Shown here piece after piece: positions 43,832 through 56,209 of a DNA stretch of 64,000 bases (position 1 is the first letter of the stretch; every line of letters begins with the position of its first letter). Below the pieces are notes generated by a model. That model was given only the letters and a program-made list of their open reading frames with translations, made no database searches and was not told the DNA's origin. The stretch comes from Cotesia glomerata (taxonomy: Eukaryota; Arthropoda; Insecta; Hymenoptera; Braconidae): NCBI RefSeq assembly GCF_020080835.1, contig NW_025402441.1, forward strand, positions 62,001-126,000, written 5' to 3'. Made by a program: the position numbers and the translations under genes.

Positions 43832-45187
43832 ATGAGTAATTCAAAGGAAACAAACAAAAGTGGAAACGGGCTACATGCCCAACAAGCAGCGATTGACGCA
43901 AGCGCTGAAATGAAGCGTTCGCAAGCGCTCAAACGCCTTGAAAAGCTGATCGGTGAGTTGAATGATTTCGTTCAACCAAAGGTCAACATTCACAAAGAGA
44001 TTAAATCCAAGATGACTGGTATAACTAACGCCCTTCAAAGGTTTGAGAAGCTGGACGAGGAGTGGCGCTCATCATTGCAGCGCATATCCCATGCTACACC
44101 GGAGAAAGACTGTCAGGCTATCGACGTGACTGACGAAGCAATGGACACCGGAGCTGAAGGTGACGGTGAATCAGTCGCGGAAGACAAAAGTGAAGCCAGC
44201 AACAAGTCAGGTAAGAGAAAAAATCGACCTTCTCCTGACCCAACAATCGGCCAAGCCATGAAGAAAAAGGATTTGAAGAAAAGCCCTCCACAAGGAGCGG
44301 CAGGGCAAAGGGACGAACAGGATAAAGCGTCAGTCTGGCAAAAAGTTCAGTCCAAGCAAGAGCTAAAGCGACAGAAGAAAGAGATGCTCTCAAAACAGAC
44401 GTCAAAGGAGCCCCGACCTGAACCCAAGCGAAAGAAACCGCGGAAATGGATCAGACCGGATGCCCTCATCATTCGGCTGACAGAGAAAGCAAAGTACGCC
44501 AAGATCCTGCGTCGAATAAAACAGGACGTCCCTGACGACCAGGTCCGCAGTACGGTAGAGAAGATCCATAAGACCAATGCTGGAGATATGCTGATAACTC
44601 TTTCGAGGAAGAGCACCGACAAAGGCCAAACATTGAGAAAGACCATTGCAGACATTCTGAAAGAAGACGCAAAAGTAACCTGCAAAGGACCACAGGAGGT
44701 AATTGAGATCCGAGACGTCGATGAAGACACAACTAAGGATCACATCCAGGGTCCCCTACAGGAGGAAGCTGGAGATGGCTGTGAGATACCACTAGAGGCA
44801 ATCAAGATCCGTAAGGCCTATAGAGGTACTCAAATTGCCACAGTAATTCTACCAGCAGCAACAGCACAGAAACTACTGGATGGAAGTAGCAAAATCCGGA
44901 TTGGTTGGGTTAATTGCCGAATAAGGCCAACGAAGAGACCTATTCAATGCTTTAAATGCTGGCATTTCGGACATCATCGATCCCAGTGCAAAAGCAAGGT
45001 GGACCGGTCGAAGCTTTGCATCAGGTGCGGACAAGAAGGGCACAAGATTGCTGATTGTAAAAATCCCGCCAAATGTGCATTATGTGCTGAGATTGAAAGT
45101 GCAGAGAATGTTGCCCATCATGCCGGTACACATAAGTGCCCGTTATTTCAGGATGCACTCCAGAAGTTGACGAACAAACAAGCATGA
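43832..45187 (+). CDS. LINE family B copy 1 ORF1 (gag-like, 451 aa)
   Basis: Open frame of 451 codons. N-terminal region with predicted coiled-coil character (QALKRLEKLIGELNDF), then basic/acidic low complexity (KSGKRKNRPSP, KKKDLKKSP), then a conserved middle domain (PDALIIRLTEKAKYAKILRR, TVEKIHKTNAGDMLITL). Three C-terminal zinc knuckles: CFKCWHFGHHRSQC, CIRCGQEGHKIADC and CALCAEIESAENVAHHAGTHKC. It would coat element RNA. In copy 2 the frame begins earlier (MATRSTPYDAL). Here an in-frame TAA and a one-base difference precede 43832, so this ATG is the first usable start. The stop TGA (45185-45187) overlaps the ORF2 ATG. No internal stops although ORF2 of this copy is heavily damaged. Confidence 0.85.
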   Translation: MSNSKETNKSGNGLHAQQAAIDASAEMKRSQALKRLEKLIGELNDFVQPKVNIHKEIKSKMTGITNALQRFEKLDEEWRSSLQRISHATPEKDCQAIDVTDEAMDTGAEGDGESVAEDKSEASNKSGKRKNRPSPDPTIGQAMKKKDLKKSPPQGAAGQRDEQDKASVWQKVQSKQELKRQKKEMLSKQTSKEPRPEPKRKKPRKWIRPDALIIRLTEKAKYAKILRRIKQDVPDDQVRSTVEKIHKTNAGDMLITLSRKSTDKGQTLRKTIADILKEDAKVTCKGPQEVIEIRDVDEDTTKDHIQGPLQEEAGDGCEIPLEAIKIRKAYRGTQIATVILPAATAQKLLDGSSKIRIGWVNCRIRPTKRPIQCFKCWHFGHHRSQCKSKVDRSKLCIRCGQEGHKIADCKNPAKCALCAEIESAENVAHHAGTHKCPLFQDALQKLTNKQA

Positions 45188-48157
45188 GGATACTGCAGCT
45201 CAATCTCAACCATTGTGAGGCAGCGCATGACCTGATCATGTAATCCGTGCGAGAACTAGAGCTTGACTTGGTACTGATGGCAGAGCCATATAAACACCTG
45301 AGTACCCAACCCTGGGAATCTGACAGCACATCCAAAGCTGTCATCTGGTCATGTGGCAAGCTCCCTTTCCAAAATGCAGTCGACAACAGCAATGCTGGCT
45401 TTGTAGCAGTATCAGTAGAGGGCATCCGCTTCTATAGCTGTTACGCACCACCTAGCCTCTCTACTGTCGAATTCACCGCATTTCTGGATCGACTTACCGA
45501 GGACGCGAAGCATTACCACCCAGTGGCAATAGCTGGGGACTTCAACGCCTGGGCAGTAGACTGGGGTAGCAAGAATACAAACGCGCGAGGAAAGGAATTA
45601 CTAGAAGTCTTTTCTACATTAGATGTAGTACTGCTCAACAATGGTGACACACCAACCTACACCAAAGGAGACACAAGTTCTATTGTAGATCTCACTTTCG
45701 TCAGTGGCAGCCTCACCAGAGGTAATATCAACTGGAAGGTGATGGATACCTACACAGCCAGCAACCACAACGCGATTCTCTGGGAAATATTAAACGCCCA
45801 GAGCCCGAGAAGACCTAAAAAGCAACTTAACACCATTGGTTGGAAGGTAAAAACTCTTGACCCAAGGGCATTGTTAGTAGCTCTCAATAGTGACCAGATT
45901 ATCGCGGGCTGCGCAGAAGAGAAGACCAAGGACCTGATGAAAAGAGTGACCCAGGCGTGTGACAACAGTATGTCTCGTAGACGTGGCATAAACAAAAGAC
46001 CTTCCGTTCACTGGTGGAACGACCACATCAGCGCCCTTCGTAAAGAGTGTCATCAGAAGAGAAGAATATCTCAGCGTGGCTACCGACGACCTAACTCTGT
46101 GGAGCTGGTCGCTGAGTACAAAAAAGCCCGTCGATCCCTGAACAAAGCCATCAAAGATAGCGAAAGAAAATGCTGGAAGGAGCTCATCAACGAGGTGGAC
46201 AGAGATCTGTGGGGTAGGCCGTATGAGGTGGTCATGACCCATCTTAAAAACCAGCTAATGCCATCACCCACGTGTCCTCAACTCCTACAGAAGATCGTAA
46301 ACGCGTTGTTCCCCGAACAAAGCAAGTTTAACTACCTATTAGCGCAGAATGAAATGGATGACATTCCATCTGTCACGGAGGGCGAACTGATGGAGGCTTG
46401 TAATCGTGTAGGGAACAATAAAGCGCCGGGATTGGACGGGGTCCCCAATATTGCTTTAAAAACAACTATAAAAGCAGTGCCATCATTGTTCCTGGACGTC
46501 TACGACACATGCCTCAAGGAAGGGATTTTCCCTCGGAAGTGGAAGCAGCAACGACTAGTACTACTTCCAAAAGGGAAAAAGCCACCAGAAGAACCGTCAT
46601 CTTATCGACCACTTTGTATGTTAGACACGGCAGGTAAGATACTTGAGCGGATAATCCACCAAAGAATAGAAGCAGTTGTCGATCTACTCCTGGCAGACAA
46701 CCAGTATGGTTTTCGAAAAGGACGATCAACCCTGGACGCAATCAACTTGGTTGTTGCAACGGCCAAGGAGGCAATCGAAGGGATCAGATGGAAGGGTGGA
46801 GCGAAGAAGTACTGCCTGGTGGCCACTCTGGACATCAAAAATGCCTTCAACTCCGCCAACTGGGACTGCATTATGCAAGCCTTGGAAGAGAAAAACCAGG
46901 ATACCTACGTAGGATAGTGGCTAGTTACTTCACGGACAGAATCCTGAGATACGTCACGGAGAATGGTCCAAAAGAGTATGATATTACCGGAGGTGTACCC
47001 CAGGGTTCCGTTCTGGGTCCACTTCTGTGGAATGTCATGTATGATGGCCTGCTGAGACTGACTCTTCCAAGATGTGTCAAGCTTGTTGCATATGCAGATG
47101 ATGTAGCTGTCGTAATCGTTGCTAAACACCTAGATGAGATAAACCACATGTTCGGTATCACCTTTGAGAAAGTTAACCGGTGGATGGACTCAATGAATCT
47201 ACAACTGGCTAAATAGAAGACTGAGGCTGTGCTTATTACCAGCAGAAAAGTGATAGAGACCATAAAGCTGAAAGTCGGAGAATAATAAATCACATCACAA
47301 CCATATATTCGATATCTGGGAGTGATGCTTAATGCCCGACTCAACTTTAAGCAGCAAGTCGAACACATGAGTGCAAAAGCATCAGCAGTGGTAGCTAGCT
47401 TAGCACGACTGATGCCAAACGTCGGAGGCCCAAAGCAGAGCAGAAGACTACTACTATCATCTGTAGTCACATCAGTGCTCACTTACGGAATATCTATCTG
47501 GGCGGACGCACTAGAAAAGCAAGAATCATGGAGAAAGGCTGGACCAGTCACCGTCTGAGTGCCTTAAGAGTAGCAAGTGCCTTCCGCACAATATCTATGG
47601 AAGCAGTGTGTGTCATCTCCGGAACTTTGCCTCTCAGAGTCTTAGCTGAGGAAAGACGGATCCTTTACCAACGAAAGAAGTCGACCACTTTAAGCGCTGA
47701 GGAACTTGGAACAGAAGAGCGGCAGAGGAGCATAAGTAGATGGCAACTACAGTGGGATGCCACAGTGAAGGGTAGGTGGACGCATCGTCTCATACCAAGG
47801 ATCAACGTTTGGCTAAACCGGAGTCACGGTGAGGTCAATTATTATCTTACACAGATGTTATCAGGACACGGCTGTTTCCGGGCGTATCTCCACCGCTTCA
47901 AGCATGATGATTCCCCGGAGTGCCCGTCCTGCTCAGGAGTCAATGAAGATGCAGAGCACGTTTTCTTTGAGTGCCCACGTTTTTACCCATAGCGAGATGA
48001 GCTGGAGAATATCCTGAAGAGGAAAATCCAACCAGAGACAATAGTTGCAGCAATGCTGTCATCAGAAGCTGTCTGGAACGCTACCAACACGTTTGCAACA
48101 GAAGTCCTTAAAGACTTGCGTTCCACCGAAAGAAAAAGAGCAAATAGCAGAAGATAG
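45184..48157 (+). pseudogene. LINE family B copy 1 ORF2 (endonuclease-RT), multiply broken
   Basis: It begins ATGAGGATACTGCAGC at 45184. Endonuclease motifs (AIAGDFNAWAVDWGS, SNHNAILWE) and RT motifs (NNKAPGLDGVPN, YRPLCMLDTAGKILERI, QYGFRKGRSTLDAI, ATLDIKNAFNSANW, GGVPQGSVLGPLLWN, LVAYADDVAVVIV) are all present. So is the C-terminal CPSC...HVFFECP finger. Breaks relative to copy 2: TAA at 45241-45243; a 4-base deletion near 46900; TAG at 47213-47215; tandem TAA TAA at 47283-47288; a 1-base deletion near 47545; TAG at 47991-47993. The frame would end at 48155-48157. A dead copy, older in appearance than copy 2. Confidence 0.88.
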
Positions 48158-48772
48158 AAGGAAGGTAGTTAACACCTTAGCCACCAGAAGGAAGAGCAGT
48201 AGCTAGATCCTCCCTTCACGAAGTAATGCCTGACGGCGGTTTCCATGAGGGATTAGAGGAAAGAAGGAAAAGGGGTTTAGGGTTTAGTGGGTAGGGGCGT
48301 TTGTGTCGAATTTTAGTATGACGCTGGGAGAACGCTCGCTGTCCTTGGATGACACTTAATCTCTTAGTTGATGAGGTACAGCGGGTAGGAGCCAAGCAAA
48401 ATAACCAAACAAAATAAGCTCCCGTGGACAAAACTCTCCTTTAATGGGTTGGTCACACTAACTGACCTAGCAAGACGATTGGTTCCTGCTGTAACTCACT
48501 GGGAGTGTCCGGAACCTCTATCGTAGTTTCCAACGATGCAGGCCACGGCTGATGTGAGCTTGCTCTGCCGAGGTGAAAGTTGCAGCAGTGGATCAGGAGC
48601 CAGCCACTTCGGGCCTTGATCAGGAAGTACGCAGTGAGTGTTAGAGATCGGAATCTTCACCGTTCCGAGCGAGTCTAGTCCGTCCGTGTATTCCGGGACT
48701 GGCTAAGTGTCGGCTAGGCCTCAGGGAACTGGGGTAGGAGTACTATCTCCGAGGGTACACCCGTTCCTAGTT

Positions 48773-50260
48773 ATGGCAACCCGCTCCACTCCGTACGATG
48801 CGCTGGTAAATCAAAAAAGTATGAGTAAGTTACAGGAAACAAACAAGAATAGAAACGGGCTTCATGCTCAACAAGCAGCGATTGAAGCAAGCGCTGACAT
48901 GAAGAGAACGCAAGTGTTGGAGCGCCTTGAGAAGCTGACCATTGAGCTGCAAGAGTTTGTCCAAACTAAGGTCAATATCCACAAGGAGATAAAGACCAAG
49001 ACAACCGGTGTAGTCAATGCTCTTGGAAGATTCAAGAAACTGGACGAAGAATGGCGCTCATCATTACACCGCACCCCTTGTGCTACATCGGAGAGAAACA
49101 GTCAAGTGGTTGTTGAAGAAGCGATGGACACTGGAGCCGAAGGTGACGGAGAATCAGTCGCTGAAGAAGAAAGTAAAACTATCACAACGGCAGAGACTGA
49201 ATCCTTTGACCAAGACGGCCGCATCCTGAGGAAGTTGAAAAGAAAAATTCGTTCTCCCGAAGGCGGAGCTTTTCATACTCCCAAGAAGCTGAAAGACGTT
49301 GGACCTGGTCATCTCATCAAGAAGCAGGAAGTGGTTAAGGATCTTCCACAAAACTCTTGTGAACAGAACAAGAAGCCAGGCTGGGAAAAGGTGCAGTCCA
49401 GAAAGGACAAAAAGAAGGAGCGCAAGAAACTGCCCCCAGAAAAACCTCTGGTGCCTCCACCTAAGCCGAACCAGAAGCCAAGAAGAACAGCAACGAGACC
49501 GGAGGCACTTATTATCCGTCCAGCGAACAAAGATAAGTATTCTGAAATACGTACACGGATCAAGGCGGACGTTCGCCCAGATCAGTTCCGCAACACAGTC
49601 GAGAAGATACGCAGGACCGCGACAGGGAACATTCTCATCACGCTGTCGAAAGGCAGTAGTGATAGAGGTAAAGACCTGCAGAAGACTATCGCGGGAATAC
49701 TTAAGGAGGACGCAAATGTCATTAGTACAGGACCTGAAGAAGACCTGGAAACTCGCGATATTGACGATACTACAACTAAAGATGACATTCTAACAGCTTT
49801 ACAAGAGGCAGCTGGAAACGATTGTGGTATAACAGTAGAGGCCATTAAAATTCGTAAGGTCTTACGTAGCAGAACACAAATTGCGTCGGTGACTCTGGCA
49901 GCAACGGTAGCGCAGAAAGTGGTAGGAGAACACGGTAAGATTAGGATCGGCTGGACCAATTGTCGTATTAGAACAGTACTAAGACCAGTCCGATGTTATA
50001 AATGCTGGCATTTTGGACACCGTGCGGTTCAGTGCACAAGTAAAGTCGACCGCTCCAAACTTTGCATTAAATGTGGAGAAGAGGGACACAAAATCGCCGA
50101 ATGTAATAAGCCTGCTAAATGCGCACTGTGTGCGGATCAATCCGGTACAGAGAATAACGCCCATCATGCCGGCACAAGCAGATGCCCAGTATACCAAGAG
50201 GCACTCAATAGTCTAAGAGCCGGTGGGAGATCGACCTTCACCGATCTGATAACCAGATGA
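48773..50260 (+). pseudogene. LINE family B copy 2 ORF1, 3' end displaced by insertion
   Basis: ATG at 48773 (MATRSTPYDAL) with a second in-frame ATG at 48821 (MSKLQETNKN), which matches the copy 1 start. Coiled-coil-like N-terminus (QVLERLEKLTIELQEF), basic middle (KKERKKLPPEKP), and three knuckles (CYKCWHFGHRAVQC, CIKCGEEGHKIAEC, CALCADQSGTENNAHHAG). From 50224 the frame runs into the terminal repeat of the Foldback element and stops at 50258-50260. The natural end lies beyond the insert and finishes in a TGA at 52942-52944 that overlaps the ORF2 ATG. In-frame up to the insertion; the insertion itself is the only lesion seen. Confidence 0.85.
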
Positions 50261-52901
50261 GACATATTTTTTATCAAATATAATTTATAAACAAATATGC
50301 CTATAATTACTTGCCTATCTGAAAGTGCTCATGGCTATTTTTAATTAAATTAACTTTAATCGATTTTTTTTCATCACTTTCATTCTTTTGATAACCAAAT
50401 GAATTTTATTTCATTGTTAGTTTTTAACACACAGAATATGCCTCAGTAGGCTTGCCTACTCATTTTTGTGTATAGCTACCTGGCAAGCCAATGTGAACAG
50501 GTAAGTCAATATAGGTGACTCCATCGTTCTGCTAACTTATCGAAAGTTATATCACATTTTAGATTATTTTATTACAAAATCAGTCATATAGACTTGCCTG
50601 CAAAAAATCATACTTAAAGCACTATTGCCTAGCTAAAAACTTTTAGAGTTTTAGCCATCTGATAGGTGCGAGAGAGAAAGTAGAGCGTCCGAAGTCTATG
50701 TGGTAGAACAGGACACAACATAGCAGCTGCAAGCTACCTGACCGTTGAATGTATCCGAGTGCGCATGCTCGTGTATAGTCAAAAATCATTTATTAGTGAC
50801 AACACGTGCTAAATAAATATTTGAATTTTATTTTTTTATGTATTTTTTATACTTTGTAATAAATGGTTCTAACATATACCTGAAGATCCGATCGTTTTTT
50901 TATGAACGAAAATAAAAAAAAAATTTTTTTTGCTTTTGAAACTGAAAATAGTTTTTCGGCTCCAAAAAAATACAAATAGCCCTAAAAATGATATATTGAC
51001 CCCTCTAAAAAGCAAAACTACCCTCACAGCCACCCCGAAGACTTCAGAATTTTTTTCAAAACTTCTAAAAAAATCCTTGCGAGGGTCCTTGGAGGCTGCC
51101 GATTTTTTAGAGCACTTCTAGTACCCCCCTTCATAATACAAAAAATCATTAGGCCGCTAACACCTCCGGAACTACCCTTCCAGCCATCCTAAAGACCCAT
51201 AAATTGAAAAAAAATGTGGAAAAAATCCTTTCAAGGGTCCTTGGAGGCTGCCGATTTTTTAGAGTACTCCTAGTATCCCCCCACAATATATAAAAAATAA
51301 TCAGGCCGCTAACACCCCCAGAACTACTCTTCCAGCCACCCTAAAGACTTATGAATTGAAAAAATGTAGAAAAATCCTTTCGAGGGTCCTTGGAGGCTGC
51401 CGATTTTTTAGAGCAGCCTGATTATTTTTTATATATTGTGGGGGGGTACTAGAAGTGCTCTAAAAAATCGGCAGCCTCCAAGGACCCTTGAAAGGATTTT
51501 TTCTACATTTTTTTTCAATTCATAAGTCTTTAGGGTGGCTGGAAGAGTAGTTCTGGGGGTGTTAGCGGCCTGATCATTTTTTATATATTGTGGGGGGATA
51601 CTAGGAGTACTCTAAAAAATCGGCAGCCTCCAAGGACCCTTGAAAGGATTTTTTCTACATTTTTTTTCAATTTATGAGTCTTTAGGGTGGCTGGAAGGGT
51701 AGTTCCGGGGGTGTTAGCGGCCTGATGATTTTTTATATTTTGTAGAGGGGTACAAGGAGTACTCTAAAAAATCGGTAGCCTCCAAGGACCCTTCGAAGGA
51801 TTTTTTTTGAAATTTTAATAAAAAACCTCTAAGTCTTCAGGGTGGCTGGAGGGGGAGTTCCGGGGGTGTTAGCAACCTGATTATTTTATATATATTGTGG
51901 GGGGGGGGTACTAGGAGTGCTCTGAAAAATCGGCAGCCTCCAAGGACCCTTGAAAGGATTTTTTTTTAATTTTTGAAAAAAATTCATAAGTCTTTAGGGT
52001 GGCTGGAAGAGTAGTTCCGGGGGTGTTAGCGGCCTAATGATTTTTTGTATTATGTGGAGGGGTACTAGGAGTGCTCTAAAAAATCGGCAGCCTCCAAGGA
52101 CCCTTGGAAGGATTTTTTCGGAATTTTTGAAAAAAAATTAATTTTAAAATTAGTTTTTTTTTATTTATTTATTAATATATTAATATAATAAAATATTAAT
52201 ATATTAACTTCTTTATTTTTGAGTTTTGCATAGCTGTAAGTACGTATAGTGTGAAATAATATAATAATTGTGATCGAAATTAGTTATAATAAATTGGAGT
52301 TCAAAATTAATGACAAGTGTAAATAAATGCTGTCTCTGTCACTCACATGTACACGAGCATGCGCACTCGGATACATTCAACGGTCAGGTAGCTTGCAGCT
52401 GCTATGTTGGGTCCTGTTCTACCACATAGACTTCGGACGCTCTACTTTCTCTCTCGCACCTATCAGATGGCTAAAACTCTAAAAGTTTTTAGCTAGGCAA
52501 TAGTGCTTTAAGTATGATTTTTTGCAGGCAAGTCTATATGACTGATTTTGTAATAAAATAATCTAAAATTTGTTATAACTTTCGATAAGTTAGCAGAACG
52601 ATGGAGTCACCTATATTGACTTACCTGTTCACATTGGCTTGCCAGGTAGCTATACACAAAAATGAGTAGGCAAGCCTACTGAGGCATATTCTGTGTGTTA
52701 AAAACTAACAGTGAAATAAAATTCATTTGGTTATCAAAAGAATGAAAGTGATGAAAAAAAATCGATTAAAGTTAATTTAATTAAAAATAGCCATGAGCAC
52801 TTTCAGATAGGCAAGTAATTATAGGCATATTTGTTTATAAATTATATTCGATAAAAAATATGTCTCATCTGGTTATCAGATCGGTGAAGGTCGATCTCCC
52901 A
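50224..52901. mobile_element. Foldback-type element: 551 bp inverted arms and inverted tandem arrays
   Basis: The ends are tgggagatcgacc and its inverse, flanked by CGG at 50221-50223 and 52902-52904. Arms 50224-50775 and 52350-52901 are nearly identical. Between them lie tandem units of ~150-158 bp: three in one orientation (~51000-51415) and five in the other (~51417-52130), meeting in a sharp inversion. No transposase. The structure resembles Drosophila FB elements. Confidence 0.85.
51000..52135. repeat. Head-to-head array of ~152 bp units (3 + 5)
   Basis: The core ggtccttggaggctgccgat occurs at ~51085, 51236 and 51385. Its inverse occurs at ~51470, 51622, 51774, 51930 and 52086. Each unit also carries gccgctaacacc and agccaccctaaagac. 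Confidence 0.8.
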
Positions 52902-52940
52902 CGGTCTCCTCTACTACAAGAAGATAACTGATAAACGAAA

Positions 52941-55919
52941 ATGAGAATACTGCAGCTAAACATCAACCACTGTGAAGCGGCACATGATTTGCTCATGCAG
53001 ACAGTACGTGAACAGAAGCTTGACCTTGTGCTTATATCGGAACCGTATAAACACCTCGGCGGCCAACCATGGGAAACTGACTGCACCAAAAAAGCTGTTA
53101 TATGGTCCTGTCGCAAGCTCCCCTTCCAGAGTGTCGTTAACAATGGCAGCGCCGGCTTTGTAGCAGCATCGGTAGATGGCATCCGCTTTTACAGCTGCTA
53201 CGCACCACCTAGCTTCACTATTGTTGAATTCATGAACTTTCTGGATCGACTGACGGAGGACGCGAAGCAGTACTACCCAGTGGCAATAGCTGGAGACTTC
53301 AACGCCTGGGCAGTGGAATGGGGCAGCAAACACACCAACGCTCGAGGTAAAGAACTACTGGAAGCTTTTTCTACGTTAGATGTAGTATTGTTAAACAGCG
53401 GCGATGCGCCGACGTACACTAAAGGAGACGCAAGTTCTATTGTGGATCTTACTTTTGTGAGGAGCAGCCTCATCAGAGGAAACTACGACTAGAAGGTGAT
53501 GGAGATCTACACGGCCAGCGATCACAATGCGATTCTCTGGGAAGTATCAAAGGACCAGAATCCTAGAAGACCGGCTAAGAAACTTGACATCGTTGGGTGG
53601 AAGGTGAAATCCTTTGACCCAGGTGCTCTAGTAGCTGCCCTAAATAGTGAACCGCTTACTACTGGATCTGCAGAAGAAATGACCAAAGACTTGATGAAGA
53701 GAGTGACCCAGGCTTGCGACACCTGCATGCCCCGTAAACGGGGCATGAACCAAAGACCTTCGGTGCACTGGTGGAACGAACACATCAGCTTCCTACGGAA
53801 AGAGTGTCTCAAGAAAAGAAGAATATCTCAGCGTGGTTATCGGCGGCCTGACTCAGCGGAACTAGTCGCAGAATACAAGAAAGCTCGTCGACATTTAAAC
53901 AAAGCCATCAAGGATAGCAAGAAGAACTGCTGGAAAGAGCTAATCAACGAGGTGGACAAAGACTTGTGGGGTAGACCTGACAAGGTAGTCATGGCACACC
54001 TGAAATATCAGCCAATGCCGTCTCCTACGTGTCCTCAACTCTTACAGAAGATCGTGACTGCACTGTTTCCACGACAGCGCGTTTTCAACTATCTGTTGAC
54101 ACAGGACGAACTGAATGATATTCCACCTGTCACGAAAGAAGAACTGATGGAAGCTTGTAACCGCGTCGGGAATAATAAAGCACCGGGATTGGACGGAATC
54201 CCTAATATTGCCTTGAAAACATCTATTAAAGCAGCGCCAGCGTTATTCCTCGACGTCTACAACATCTGCTTGAAGGAAGGGATTTTTCCTCGGAAGTGGA
54301 AACAACAACGGCTGGTACTACTTCCTAAAGGGAAAAAGCCACCGGAAGAACCGTCATCTTATCGTCCACTCTGCATGCTGGATACAGCCGGTAAGATACT
54401 AGAACGTATAATCCACCAAAGGATAGAAGCAGTTGTCGATCCACTCTTGGCAGACAATCAGTATGGATTTCGGAAAGGACGATCAACCCTGGATGCGATC
54501 AACCTGGTTGTCGGTATAGCCAAAGACGCAATCGCCGGTACCAGATGGAAGGGGGAAACGAAGAAATATTGCCTGGTGGCAACTTTAGACATAAAAAATG
54601 CCTTCAACTCCGCCAACTGGGATTGCATCATGCAAGCCCTTCAAGAGATAAACGTACCAGGATACCTACGAAGGATAGTCGCTAGCTACTTCACAGATAG
54701 AGTCCTGAGATATGACACGAAGAATGGTCCAAAGGAGTATGATGTTACTGGAGGTGTACCGCAGGGTTCTGTTCTCGGTCCACTTCTCTGGAATGTCATG
54801 TACAACGGATTGCTGAGACTGAAACTACCAAGAAACGTCAAACTGGTAGCGTACGCGGACGACGTAGCCGTAGTAATAGTCGCCAAGCATCTTGATGAGA
54901 TAAAACATATGTTCACTATCACCTTTGAGCGAATTAACCAGTGGATGGACACAGTAAATTTACAACTGGCTAAACAGAAGACCGAGGCTGTACTTATCAC
55001 TAGCAGAAAAGTGGTGGAAACGATTAATCTAAACGTCGGAGACCAAGAAATCACATCCCAACCATTCATTCGATATCTGGGAGTGATGCTCGATGCCCGA
55101 CTTAACTTTAAACAACAAGTTGAACACGTGACCACCAAAGCATTAGCAGTAGTAGCCAACCTAGTACGATTGATGCCCAACATCGGTGGCCCGAAGCAGA
55201 CAAGGAAGTCATTGCTATCATCAGTAGTTACATCGGTCCTCACATATGGTATATCCATTTGGGCCGACGCACTTGAGATCCAAGAATCATGGAGGAAAGC
55301 ATGTCCAGTTTACCGACTGAGCGCGCTAAGAGTAGCCAGCGCCTTTCGAACAATATCAGAGGAAGCAGTGTGTGTCATTTCCGGAATTTTGCCGCTCAGA
55401 GTCCTAGCTGAGGAAAGACGTAACCTTTACCAACGAAAGAGGACAACCGCACAAAGTGCCGAGGAACTCAGAGCTAAAGAACGGCAGAACAGCATCGCAC
55501 GATGGCAATCGCAGTGGGACGCCGCGACAACAGGGAGATGGACACACCGTCTCATACCAAGGATTGACGTTTGGCTTAACCGGAATCACGGCGAGGCCAA
55601 CTACTATCTGACCCAGATGTTGTCAGGACACGGCTGTTTCCGGGAGTACCTTAATCGCTTTAAGCACGATAATTCCCCAGAGTGTCCGTCTTGCCCAAGA
55701 GTTGCTGAAAATGCGGAGCACGTTTTCTTTGAGTGCCCTCGTTTTAACCCACAGCGTGATGAGTTAGAGAAGATCCTGAACAAGAAAATCACACCAGAGT
55801 CAATAGTAGAAGAAATGCTGTCATCCGAAGCTGCCTGGAACGCCACAAGCACGTTTACCACCGAAGTGCTTACAGAGCTGCGTTCCATTGAAAGAAAAAG
55901 GGCAAATGACAGAAACTAG
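52941..55919 (+). pseudogene. LINE family B copy 2 ORF2 (endonuclease-RT, 992 codons), single nonsense codon
   Basis: ATG at 52941. Endonuclease domain (residues ~1-220) with AIAGDFNAWAVEWGS (~115) and SDHNAILWE (~192). RT (~400-750) with NNKAPGLDGIPN, YRPLCMLDTAGKILERI, QYGFRKGRSTLDAI, ATLDIKNAFNSANW, GVPQGSVLGPLLWN, AYADDVAVV (~636) and YLGVMLDARLNF. C-terminal RWTHRLIPRIDVWLNR block and CPSC...HVFFECPRF zinc-finger-like motif (~914), as in R1/TRAS proteins. The only lesion is TAG at 53490-53492, where copy 1 has TGG. All other codons are open, so this copy was active recently. It cuts target DNA, here apparently (AC)n, and reverse-transcribes its RNA there. Confidence 0.9.
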
Positions 55920-56154
55920 AAGGAAGGAAAAATAACACCTTAGCCACCAGAAGGAATAGCAGTAGCTAGATCCTCCCCTCACGAAGTAATGCCTGACGGC
56001 GGTTTCCATGAGGGATTAGAGGAAAGGGGTTTAGGGTTTAGTGGGTAGGGGCATTAGCGTTGAGTTTTAGTATGACGCTGCGTCGATTCGCCACATATCC
56101 AGGCCAAACAGCTATGCCTGGAATCCGTAAGAAGGATTCCCCCCCCCCCTAAGA

Positions 56155-56163
56155 TAAAAAAAA

Positions 56164-56204
<41 letters not shown>
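56155..56204. repeat. Poly-A / (AC)n, 3' junction of LINE family B copy 2
   Basis: Poly-A 56155-56167 merges into (AC)n to 56204, then TG-repeat copy G continues. Together with 43246-43290 this shows the LINE pair sits inside one microsatellite. Confidence 0.88.

Positions 56205-56209
<5 letters not shown>

Larger units (their letters stand above)
43291..48325 (+). mobile_element. R1-clade LINE family B, copy 1 (3' end clipped)
   Basis: 5' UTR 43291-43831, ORF1, ORF2 and most of the 3' UTR. It ends at agtatgacgct, where copy 2 starts without any spacer. Compared with copy 2 it lacks the last ~80 bp, the C-run and the poly-A. ~5.0 kb. Confidence 0.9.
48326..56166 (+). mobile_element. R1-clade LINE family B, copy 2 (interrupted by a Foldback element)
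   Basis: Starts gggagaacgctcgctg fused to copy 1, and ends ...a C-run, taagat and poly-A at 56155-56166, which passes directly into (AC)n. Excluding the insert at 50224-52901 it is ~5.2 kb. The 3' junction in (AC)n pairs with the (CA)n before copy 1. Confidence 0.9.

Noticed and set aside
44118..44743. Antisense frames within LINE ORF1
   Set aside because: Shadows of the real plus-strand gag-like frame; Ser/Leu/Arg-rich without motifs.
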